Assembly (NCBI GenBank): GCA_015484715.1
Contig: WFUY01000017.1
Location: forward strand, 1-5,338
Direction: 5' to 3'
From: Thermoflexales bacterium
GTDB lineage: Bacteria > Chloroflexota > Anaerolineae > S140-20
DNA length: 5,338 nucleotides
Of the stretch, positions 1 to 5,338 are shown in pieces. Under the pieces are notes generated by a model, which saw only the letters and a list, made by a program, of their open reading frames with translations, was not told where the DNA came from and made no database searches. Position 1 is the stretch's first letter. Each line of letters opens with the position of its first letter. The translations under genes and the position numbers were made by a program.

Positions 1-36
1 CCCCAGGTCGGCCCAGTTCGGCCCCCCAAGGGCCTC

Positions 37-2199
37 CTACGTTCCCACCTCGCCCGAGGGTTCTCTTGCCGATTCCCGCTCCCCTTCAGGAGCCTCCTCC
101 AACACCGCCTCCTTTTCCTCCTCCGACTCCGAGACGGAGAGGCCAGGCCGGCCGGTCAAGAGGCGGGCCAACTCCGGGGAACACTCGTCGGGCGCGAAGA
201 TCGTCACGTGGTCCCCCGGCAGCAGCACCGTATGGGCCTGGGCGACGTAGAGCTTGCGCCCCCGGCGCACCGAGACGACCAGGCAGTTCTCCGGCAGCTT
301 CAGGTCGCGCAGCGCCTTGCCCGCCACCGGGGCTCCCGGCGCCACGTCGAATTCCATAAAGCGGACCCCATCCAGCCGGCCCAAGCGCAACTGCTCCACC
401 CGATGTTGCTGCTGCGCTCGCGCCAGGATGGCGGCGTTGTAGGCCCGGATGATGTCGCTGCGGCGGACGACCCCCACCAGCTTGCGCGATCCTTCCGCCT
501 CCAGCACCGGCAGGCGGCTCAGGTCCCGGCTTCCCAGGCGGCGCAGCGCCACCCACATCGGCTCGTGGGGGTAGGCCACGACCAGGTTGTCCATCGTGGC
601 GATGTCGGCCACCGTCAGCCCGTCTATCGGCCCCCGAGCCATGGCCTCCTCCAGGTCCCGGATGCTGACGATCCCCAGCAGATTCCCCTCCTCATCGGTC
701 ACCGGGAAGCCGTGGTGATGGGTCTCGGTGAAAGCCCGAGCCAGCTCTTGGAGGCTCATATCGGGCGGCACCGTGTCCACCTGGGTGCTCATCGCCTCGC
801 CCACCGTCACCGCCTGCATCACGTCAATATCCTGTCCCTGGCGCAGGTGCACCCCCCGCCGGACCAACTTCAGCGTGTAGATGGACTCGTAGCTGAGGCC
901 GCGGCTGATCAAGGTGCTCACGACCGTGCCGAACATCAAGGGGAGGATGATGTTGTAGTCCCCCGTCATCTCGAAGAGGATGATGATGGCAGTGATCGGC
1001 GCGTGGGCTGCCCCGGCGAAGACGGAAGCCATCCCCACCAGTGCGTACCCCCCTGGCGGTGCTGTGACCTGGGGGAACAGGCGATGGACCACCGTGCCAA
1101 AGGTCTGACCCAGCATGGCCCCCATGAAGAGCGAAGGGGCGAAGACACCGCCGGAACCTCCAGAGCCCAAGGTCAGAGAGGTGGCCAGGAGCTTCAGCAC
1201 CAGCAGCAAGAGGGCTGTCGTCATAGCCAACCGACCGAAGAGGGCATCACTGATGGAGTCGTAGCCGACACCGAAGATGCGGGGAAAGCCTCCGCCGAGG
1301 CGGGGGGCCAAAAGGCCCAAGAGCCCCAGGAGCGCTCCACCGATCACCGGCTTCAAGTACTCAGGGAAGTGCCAGGCGTCGAAAAGGTCCTCGGCTACGT
1401 AGAGGAGCCGAGAGAAGCCCACGGCAACGAAAGCTGACAGAACCCCCAACAGGGCGTACAGGAGCAACTCCCAAGGGCTGACCAAGGAGTAGGGAGGCAC
1501 CAGAAAGGCGCGCTCCTCGCCCAGGAAGAGTTGGGCGATCACGTCGGAGGTCACGGCCGAGATGACGACTGCGCCAAAGTAGGTAGCCTGGAACTGTCCC
1601 AAAATGATCTCTAGGGCGAAGAGGGCGCCGGCGATGGGGGCGTTGAAGGTAGCGGCGATGCCCCCGGCCGCACCACAGGCGACCAAGCTGCGGATCCGAT
1701 CGTCGGAGAGGTCCAGAAGTTGCCCCACCGTCGAGCCCAGGGCGGACCCGATCTGGACGATGGGTCCCTCGCGTCCCACAGAGCCCCCAGTGCCGATGCA
1801 GAGCGATGAGGCCAGGGACTTGACCACAGCCACGCGGGGGCGAATCCGCCCACCCCGCAGGGCCACCGCTTCCATCACCTCTGGGACACCATGCCCTTTG
1901 GCCTCGCGGGCGAAGAAGTAGATGAGGGGACCGAAGAGCAGCCCGCCGGCTGCCGGGATGAGGATCAGGGCCGGAGGGGCAGGAAAACCGACCATCTCCC
2001 CAACACCCTCAAAGGCCAGCCGCTTGATGGTGGCAATGAGCCAGCGGAAGACCACGGCCCCGAAGCCAGCACCCACGCCGACAACGACGGACGTCAGGAT
2101 GATTATCGCGGGTTCCGGGAGCGGATGACGGTTTAGCCACTCCACCAGGCGTGCTGAAGCCGCTTGAAAGGGGTGAAGTGCACTCTTTTCAACGCCCAC
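37..2199 (-). CDS. ClC-family chloride channel/transporter with tandem CBS and C-terminal TrkA-C domain
   Basis: This is a 720-residue inner-membrane protein that moves chloride (or a similar anion), as a channel or as an H+-coupled antiporter. The ClC membrane domain spans about residues 28-445. Its signatures are GHGVPE (102-107), GREGP (142-146, with E144 as the gating glutamate), FNAP (185-188), GSGGSGGVFAP (345-355), FEMTGDY (409-415) and Y441, equivalent to the chloride-contacting tyrosine of E. coli ClC. Two CBS domains follow (about 466-523 and 530-590), which in this family bind nucleotides and modulate gating. A TrkA-C/RCK_C fold comes next (about 610-682), then a glutamate-rich tail (12 Glu in residues 690-720). 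The usual selectivity serine is His103, and the internal proton glutamate of exchangers is Ile198. The GTG start is supported by an AGGAGGG seven bases upstream, and the stop is TAG. The gene is complete and likely monocistronic from its own promoter. Family assignment is secure; channel versus exchanger is not. Confidence 0.96.
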   Translation of the reverse strand: MGVEKSALHPFQAASARLVEWLNRHPLPEPAIIILTSVVVGVGAGFGAVVFRWLIATIKRLAFEGVGEMVGFPAPPALILIPAAGGLLFGPLIYFFAREAKGHGVPEVMEAVALRGGRIRPRVAVVKSLASSLCIGTGGSVGREGPIVQIGSALGSTVGQLLDLSDDRIRSLVACGAAGGIAATFNAPIAGALFALEIILGQFQATYFGAVVISAVTSDVIAQLFLGEERAFLVPPYSLVSPWELLLYALLGVLSAFVAVGFSRLLYVAEDLFDAWHFPEYLKPVIGGALLGLLGLLAPRLGGGFPRIFGVGYDSISDALFGRLAMTTALLLLVLKLLATSLTLGSGGSGGVFAPSLFMGAMLGQTFGTVVHRLFPQVTAPPGGYALVGMASVFAGAAHAPITAIIILFEMTGDYNIILPLMFGTVVSTLISRGLSYESIYTLKLVRRGVHLRQGQDIDVMQAVTVGEAMSTQVDTVPPDMSLQELARAFTETHHHGFPVTDEEGNLLGIVSIRDLEEAMARGPIDGLTVADIATMDNLVVAYPHEPMWVALRRLGSRDLSRLPVLEAEGSRKLVGVVRRSDIIRAYNAAILARAQQQHRVEQLRLGRLDGVRFMEFDVAPGAPVAGKALRDLKLPENCLVVSVRRGRKLYVAQAHTVLLPGDHVTIFAPDECSPELARLLTGRPGLSVSESEEEKEAVLEEAPEGERESAREPSGEVGT

Positions 2200-2206
2200 T
2201 TTCGCA

Positions 2207-2213
2207 CCCTCCT
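2207..2213 (-). promoter_or_regulatory. Shine-Dalgarno site of the ClC gene
   Basis: On the minus strand this reads AGGAGGG, followed by seven bases and then the GTG start codon whose first base is at 2199. It is a near-perfect anti-16S match at good spacing, and it decides the GTG start although the codon is not ATG. Confidence 0.85.
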
Positions 2214-2255
2214 AATCGCATATTCTTGTGAAGTAAAGCGCTTAAGCCAGAGCCC

Positions 2256-2284
2256 ATTATACCGCTCTCCCAGAAACCTGACCA
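2256..2284 (-). promoter_or_regulatory. Sigma-70-type promoter for the ClC gene
   Basis: Read on the minus strand, there is a perfect TATAAT -10 box at 2261-2256. Seventeen bases upstream of it is TGGTCA (2284-2279), which matches the TTGACA consensus at four of six positions. It lies in the 106-base gap after the permease gene, the longest gap between genes in the window, and points toward the ClC gene. The predicted transcript start is near 2249, giving a leader of about 50 nt. No extended -10 TG is present. An AT-rich hexamer matching consensus exactly in such GC-rich DNA is unlikely to be chance, but no transcript data support it. Confidence 0.65.
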
Positions 2285-2305
2285 CCTATGCCGGTCGTCT
2301 CCGCG

Positions 2306-3142
2306 CTACGTAGACCCTTCGGCGAAGGTGATGCTGTGCACCAGGGAACGCTGGGCGAACAGGAAGAGGAGCAAGACCGGCGCGGCGGCGATGAGGGCAG
2401 CGGCCATCAGCACCGGCCAGTCGGTGCCCACCTCGCTCTGGAGCATCGCCAGCCCAACAGGCAAGGTGTAGCGGGTCGGTGTCTGCAGCACAACGAGGGG
2501 CCAGAGAAAGCTGTTCCAGGACCAGAGGAAACTGAAAAGCCCCACCGTGGCCAGAGCCGGCCGGGAGAGAGGCAAGAGCACCCGGAGGAGGACCATCCAG
2601 CGGGAGCAGCCATCCATCCGCGCCGCATCCTCCAGCTCTGAAGGCACGCTGAGGAAGAACTGTCGCAGGACGAAGAGGGCGAAAGGGTGAGCCAGGGCCG
2701 GCACGACGAGGGCCTGGTAGTGGTCCAGCCAGCCCAGCCAGCGCATCAACAGGAAGGCGGGCAGCAGCGTCACGTGATGGGGGATGATGAGCGTGCCCAG
2801 GTAGAGGGCGAAGAGCCCATCCCGACCGGGGAAACGGAGCCGGGCGAAGACGTAGGCGGCCGGCGTCGCCACCGCCACCTGCCCCAGCGCCGTGACGCCG
2901 GATACCAGCAGGCTGTTGAGCAGGTAGCGGGCCAGCGGCGCGGCGGCCAGGGCCCGGAAGAAAGCGCTCCAGGGAGAAGGGCCAGCGCTGACGGCCAACG
3001 CCAAAGCCCACCCCAGCGGGGCCAGCGCGATCCCTGCTGCAACGACCAGCACCAACTCCCCAAAACCGACGCCGTAGCCTGTGAGGCTCCGGCGGTCAGG
3101 TCCTGAGGGCAGACGGCTGGAGTTCGGAGGTTGTTCCATCAC
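2306..3142 (-). CDS. ABC transporter permease, sugar type (MalG/UgpE-like)
   Basis: This is a 278-residue inner-membrane subunit of a carbohydrate-type (CUT1) ABC importer, which would pair with the MalF/UgpA-like permease encoded just upstream. Six hydrophobic segments are visible, at about residues 28-51, 74-98, 108-134, 143-162, 193-220 and 244-264. Family marks are NSLLVS (76-81) at the start of the permease core, the cytoplasmic EAA coupling loop (about 170-191, with EDAARMDG and a closing LLP that dock on the ATPase), and WNSFLWPLVVLQ (209-220), typical of MalG/UgpE proteins. Length is normal. The start is either GTG at 3142 or the adjacent ATG at 3139; the ATG sits eight bases after a GGGGG and is my preference. 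The extreme C-terminus ends in FAEGST rather than the common VKG-type ending. The substrate cannot be told from the sequence; sugars, oligosaccharides and glycerol-3-phosphate are usual for the family. The stop codon TAG lies inside the palindrome CTACGTAG. Confidence 0.93.
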   Translation of the reverse strand: MMEQPPNSSRLPSGPDRRSLTGYGVGFGELVLVVAAGIALAPLGWALALAVSAGPSPWSAFFRALAAAPLARYLLNSLLVSGVTALGQVAVATPAAYVFARLRFPGRDGLFALYLGTLIIPHHVTLLPAFLLMRWLGWLDHYQALVVPALAHPFALFVLRQFFLSVPSELEDAARMDGCSRWMVLLRVLLPLSRPALATVGLFSFLWSWNSFLWPLVVLQTPTRYTLPVGLAMLQSEVGTDWPVLMAAALIAAAPVLLLFLFAQRSLVHSITFAEGST

Positions 3143-3147
3143 ACCTA

Positions 3148-3152
3148 CCCCC
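3148..3152 (-). promoter_or_regulatory. Shine-Dalgarno-like site of the MalG-type permease, overlapping the upstream stop
   Basis: On the minus strand the junction reads TAGGGGGTAGGTGTGATG. The run GGGGG begins in the TAG stop of the upstream permease. It lies five bases before the GTG (3142) and eight before the ATG (3139). The overlap suggests translational coupling of the two permease genes. The match to AGGAGG is only partial. Confidence 0.5.
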
Positions 3153-4018
3153 TACACTGGCTCACGCCTCACGCGAAACTGCAGGGCAACCAAGGGGAAG
3201 AGGACCAGGAAAAGGGCCCAGCCGATGGCCGCCCCGTAGCCCATCTCCCGAAAGCCAAAGGCCCGCTCGTAGAGGTAGAAGGCCAGCGTCGTCGTGCTGC
3301 GCACCGGCCCGCCACCGGTGAGGACGTAGACGGGGCCGAAGAGCTGAAAGGCGAAGATGGTGCCGGTGATGAGCACCAAGGCCGTCGTGGGCCAGAGGAG
3401 GGGCCAGGTGACGTGGCGGAAACAGGCCCAGCGTCCTGCGCCGTCCAGCAGGGCCACCTCATAGTAGACCGAGGGGATGGTCCGCAGGCCGGCGATGAAA
3501 AGCACAGCGTGGTAGCCGGCGAAACGCCAAAGGTGGATCAGGACGAGGGCCGGCAAGGCCCAGTGGGGATCGGCCAGCCAGCCCGGCCCGGGCAACCCCA
3601 GCAGGCGCAGGAGCCGGTTGATCGGCCCGATCTGGGGCTGATAGGCCCACTTCCAGAAGAGGGCCACGACGACCGAGGAGAGGACAACGGGCAGGAAGAG
3701 CGCCATCCGATAGAGGGCTCGCCGGGGCGACGGGCGGCGGAGCAGGAGGGCCAGCAGGAGGGCCAGGGCCGTCTCCATAGGAACACTGCCCAGGACGTAG
3801 AGGACCGTCACCCGGAACGCCTGCCGGAAGTGGGGATCGCGGAGCAGACGGACGAAGTTGGCCAATCCGATGAAGCGCCGTCCCGGTCCGATGAGAGGCC
3901 AATCCCAGAGGGTCAGGTAGAGGGAAAAGGCGACGGGAAGGACGATGAAGGTTAACCCGATGAGGCCCGCCGGTGCCAGACCGATCACCACCGCCTGCCA
4001 GTCATCCCGATGCCGCAC
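3152..4018 (-). CDS. ABC transporter permease, sugar type (MalF/UgpA-like)
   Basis: This is a 288-residue inner-membrane permease, the first half of the heterodimeric channel of a CUT1-type ABC importer. Six membrane segments are apparent, at about residues 10-36, 69-93, 102-125, 153-178, 205-232 and 258-280. The EAA coupling loop lies at about 186-208 (YEVALLDGAGRW and a distal P206), followed by the LTGGGP motif (233-238) and the YLYERAF..REMGYGAA region (248-264), both characteristic of MalF/UgpA proteins. The length matches UgpA/LacF-type members; it lacks the long extra periplasmic part of E. coli MalF. The GTG start is chosen because it follows an AGGAGG made partly by the cofE stop codon and because the N-terminus then looks normal (short basic stretch, then TM1). 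It follows cofE by 15 nt and precedes its partner permease by 9-12 nt. No solute-binding protein or ATPase gene is in the window, so the substrate is unknown. Confidence 0.93.
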   Translation of the reverse strand: MRHRDDWQAVVIGLAPAGLIGLTFIVLPVAFSLYLTLWDWPLIGPGRRFIGLANFVRLLRDPHFRQAFRVTVLYVLGSVPMETALALLLALLLRRPSPRRALYRMALFLPVVLSSVVVALFWKWAYQPQIGPINRLLRLLGLPGPGWLADPHWALPALVLIHLWRFAGYHAVLFIAGLRTIPSVYYEVALLDGAGRWACFRHVTWPLLWPTTALVLITGTIFAFQLFGPVYVLTGGGPVRSTTTLAFYLYERAFGFREMGYGAAIGWALFLVLFPLVALQFRVRREPV

Positions 4019-4029
4019 CGTCCGTCCGG

Positions 4030-4035
4030 CCTCCT
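4030..4035 (-). promoter_or_regulatory. Shine-Dalgarno site of the MalF-type permease, built into the cofE stop codon
   Basis: On the minus strand the cofE stop and what follows read TAGGAGG, so a perfect AGGAGG begins within the stop codon. Eleven bases separate it from the GTG start at 4018, slightly longer than optimal. A terminating ribosome would sit on this site, consistent with coupled translation of cofE and the permease. Confidence 0.6.
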
Positions 4036-4840
4036 ATCGGAACAGGTCCTTCTCCGGGGAGCGCTGAAGGTCCCGGGCAGCCCCCTCGCCCGGCGGGTAG
4101 GTCAGCCCCCGCACCAGGACGACGGGACGGCCCTCGTCCGCCTGCCCCATCACCATCGAGGCAGCCGAGGCCACCTCGTCGGCCAGCCCCACCGTCGTCG
4201 TCTGCAAGGCCCGCCCAAAGAGGTCTGGCTGCCCCCGCAGGTCGGCCACAGGGGCCAGGCCGGCCACCCCGATGGCCACCCCCACGGCCCCCAGGCGGAA
4301 GGGGCGCCCGTGGGTGTCGTTGACGATGACCGCCACCGGGATACCCATCGCCTCGTGGAGACGCTGACGCAGCGTCCGGGCGGATCGGTCCGGGTCCTCC
4401 GGCAGCAGCAGGACCCAGCCGTCGTCCTCCGGTTCCGCTACGTTGGAGCGGTCAATCCCGGCGTTGGCACAGACCCAGCCCAGCCGGTGCTCAACGATGA
4501 TCAGCCCGGGCCGTACCCGCAGCACGGCCCGCGACTCCTGCAGGATCAACTCCACCAGGCGGGGGTCCTTGCGGGCTCTGGCCGCCAGGGCCAGCGCCTC
4601 TGGCGAGGGGATGACCTCGGCCAGGCGGACCAACCGGCCCTCTGCTTTGGAGATCACCTTCTGGCAGACGACGAGGATGTCGCCCGGCTGGAAGGCTAGG
4701 CCGGCCGCCGCCATCCGCTCCAGGATGATGGCGGCCAGGTCATCGCCCGGTCGGATGAGGGGGATGCCGGGGACAGCGGTCAGCGTCACCGACCTCCCCC
4801 CATCCCCTTCCCAGCCCTTGCTCTCCCTCTTCCGCCCCAT
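4034..4840 (-). CDS. cofE: Coenzyme F420-0:L-glutamate ligase (gamma-glutamyl ligase, CofE)
   Basis: CofE is a cytosolic enzyme that adds L-glutamate to F420-0 through gamma-linkages using GTP and a divalent metal, giving the polyglutamate tail of coenzyme F420. With the ATG at 4840 the product has 268 residues. Family motifs, in that numbering, are TAVPGIPLIRPGDD (21-34), VVCQKVISKAEGR (57-69), CANAGIDRSNV (124-134), LLPEDPDRSA (145-154), NDTHGRPFRLGAVGVAIGVAG (174-194) and GLADEVASAAS (218-228). D130 and D175 are the likely metal ligands by family analogy. It is a standalone ligase without the C-terminal FMN-reductase-like domain of mycobacterial FbiB. The first 17 residues are rich in Gly/Arg/Lys/Glu and unlike the family; archaeal homologues begin about where Val18 stands. 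A GTG at 4789 preceded by GGGGGAGG would give 251 residues, nearer to the family's roughly 250, and may be the true start. It follows npdG by 15 nt, which supports a shared F420 role. Confidence 0.95.
   Translation of the reverse strand: MGRKRESKGWEGDGGRSVTLTAVPGIPLIRPGDDLAAIILERMAAAGLAFQPGDILVVCQKVISKAEGRLVRLAEVIPSPEALALAARARKDPRLVELILQESRAVLRVRPGLIIVEHRLGWVCANAGIDRSNVAEPEDDGWVLLLPEDPDRSARTLRQRLHEAMGIPVAVIVNDTHGRPFRLGAVGVAIGVAGLAPVADLRGQPDLFGRALQTTTVGLADEVASAASMVMGQADEGRPVVLVRGLTYPPGEGAARDLQRSPEKDLFR
4787..4800 (-). promoter_or_regulatory. Alternative cofE start (GTG) with purine-rich ribosome binding site
   Basis: On the minus strand this reads GGGGGAGGTCGGTG, ending in an in-frame GTG (4789-4787) that encodes Val18 of the longer reading. 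Translation from here gives a protein beginning MTLTAVPGIP, where the family homology begins. The upstream ATG at 4840 has only a weak AGGG ten bases before it. Against the GTG, GGAGG stands just three bases from it, which is short; the GGGGG run is six bases away. Confidence 0.45.
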
Positions 4841-4855
4841 AGCCCGGCTGCCCTG

Positions 4856-5338
4856 TCACCCGATTCCTGTGATGCGGATGCCTGCCCCTCGGACCTTGTA
4901 CCGTTTGTTGATGTAGATGAGCACCGGTGTCAAGCTCTCGATGGCTACGGCATTGGCGAGGGGGCCGGCGTCGAGGCCGCGCATCCCTGCGGCCTCGGCC
5001 AGGGCGATGGCGATCTGCCGGGCCTCGTCGTCATCCCCGCAGACCAGCACGTCACACTCAATGGGATGGTCTGGATCCTTCAGATGAGCCGCACTGATGT
5101 TCTGGAAAGCAGCCACCACCCGGACGCCGTCGCCCAGGATAGCTTGGGCCTCGGCGGTGGCGCTGCCCCCCTCGGGCAGGTGCACACGGTCCACCTGAGG
5201 GGGGCGGAGGGGAACGGTGACGTCCACGACGACCTTGCCCTGCAGGAGACCGCGCAGGCTCTCCAGCAGGGGGCGGTGAGCCGCGTAGGGCACCGTCAGG
5301 ACCACGACGTCGGCCTGGCGGGCGGCCTCGGCGTTCAC
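4856..5338 (-). CDS. npdG: NADPH-dependent F420 reductase (NpdG/Fno), C-terminal part, cut by window edge
   Basis: This is a cytosolic oxidoreductase that transfers hydride between coenzyme F420 and NADP, linking the F420 pool to NADPH. The visible 160 residues cover the later part of the Rossmann domain and the C-terminal F420-side region. Motifs are ADVVVLTVPYAAH (9-21), VVVDVTVPLRPP (36-47), VVAAFQNISAAHL (74-86), CDVLVCGDDDEAR (95-107), GLDAGPLANAVAIESLTPVLI (121-141) and a KVRGAGIRITG end (148-158). Family members have about 210-230 residues, so roughly 55-65 N-terminal residues, including the glycine-rich NADP loop, lie beyond the window. The reading frame is open to the edge, and the GTG at 5338-5336 is most likely an internal valine, not a start. 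The gene ends with TGA and is followed after 15 nt by cofE, which strengthens the F420 assignment. It is the most upstream gene of the apparent four-gene unit seen here. Confidence 0.95.
   Translation of the reverse strand: MNAEAARQADVVVLTVPYAAHRPLLESLRGLLQGKVVVDVTVPLRPPQVDRVHLPEGGSATAEAQAILGDGVRVVAAFQNISAAHLKDPDHPIECDVLVCGDDDEARQIAIALAEAAGMRGLDAGPLANAVAIESLTPVLIYINKRYKVRGAGIRITGIG

Noticed and set aside
20..34. Possible terminator hairpin after the ClC gene (GGCCC, five-base loop, GGGCC)
   Set aside because: The stem is only five base pairs and no T-run follows on the minus strand. It cannot be called a rho-independent terminator on this evidence.
208..1437. Long plus-strand open frame (409 codons) opposite the ClC gene
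   Set aside because: It is antisense to a clear ClC coding sequence, its translation is rich in His, Gln, Arg, Pro and Glu with no recognisable domain, and such frames arise readily in GC-rich DNA.
2306..2330. Small hairpin CCTTC-GCC-GAAGG at the end of the MalG-type gene, next to palindrome CTACGTAG
   Set aside because: It lies mostly within coding sequence, the stem is five base pairs, and no T-tract follows, so a terminator is not supported.
2286..3011. Second minus-strand frame (241 codons) within the MalG-type permease
   Set aside because: It is a Pro/Ala/Gly/Arg-rich shadow in a shifted frame of a gene with clear EAA-loop and membrane segments, so it is not a separate gene or a frameshifted fragment.
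3131..3955. Plus-strand open frame (274 codons) opposite the MalF-type permease
   Set aside because: The Gly/Glu/Gln/Asp-rich translation is what the complement of a hydrophobic membrane protein gives. It has no domain and would overlap a well-supported gene almost completely.
5336..5338. GTG at the window edge as the npdG start
   Set aside because: The Rossmann NADP-binding N-terminus of the family is missing before it, so the GTG is most likely an internal valine of a gene that continues beyond the window.
1..5338. Search for tRNA, rRNA, CRISPR arrays, insertion sequences or long repeats
   Set aside because: Nearly all of the window is coding, the largest gap is 106 nt, and I saw no repeat array, transposase or RNA gene signature.

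Overview
The window is GC-rich. All five genes I can support lie on the minus strand, so transcription runs from high to low coordinates. The pairing of a standalone CofE-type ligase with an NADP-dependent F420 reductase shows that the organism makes or uses coenzyme F420. The GC content, the form of these two proteins and the MalF/MalG-type permeases best fit a bacterium of the Chloroflexota (Anaerolineae/Thermoflexus-like or Thermomicrobia-like), possibly thermophilic. This is inference from protein style, and an actinobacterium or another F420 producer is not excluded.

Layout in transcription order. (1) 5338-4856: the C-terminal part of npdG (NADPH:F420 oxidoreductase), cut by the window edge. 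(2) 4840-4034: cofE (F420-0:gamma-glutamyl ligase). (3) 4018-3152 and (4) 3142-2306: two inner-membrane permeases of a sugar-type (CUT1, MalF/UgpA plus MalG/UgpE) ABC importer. These four genes are separated by only about 9-17 nt. At the last two junctions a Shine-Dalgarno-like sequence runs through the preceding stop codon, so they look like one transcription unit. (5) After a 106-nt gap carrying a perfect TATAAT -10 box and a fair -35 box, 2199-37 encodes a ClC-family chloride channel or transporter with two CBS domains and a TrkA-C (RCK_C) domain. It probably has its own promoter. Only 36 nt remain after it.

How the genes work together. CofE adds glutamate to F420-0, and NpdG moves hydride between F420 and NADP, so the first two genes form an F420 synthesis and use pair. 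The two permeases form the membrane core of an importer, but no solute-binding protein or ATPase gene is in view. Their tight placement behind cofE is the most unusual feature of the layout. The ClC protein looks like a separately controlled ion-homeostasis gene. I see no RNA gene, mobile element, CRISPR array or sizeable repeat. I found no clear evidence of an undescribed system. The main points to follow up are the F420/ABC-permease operon and the altered ion-pathway residues of the ClC protein.
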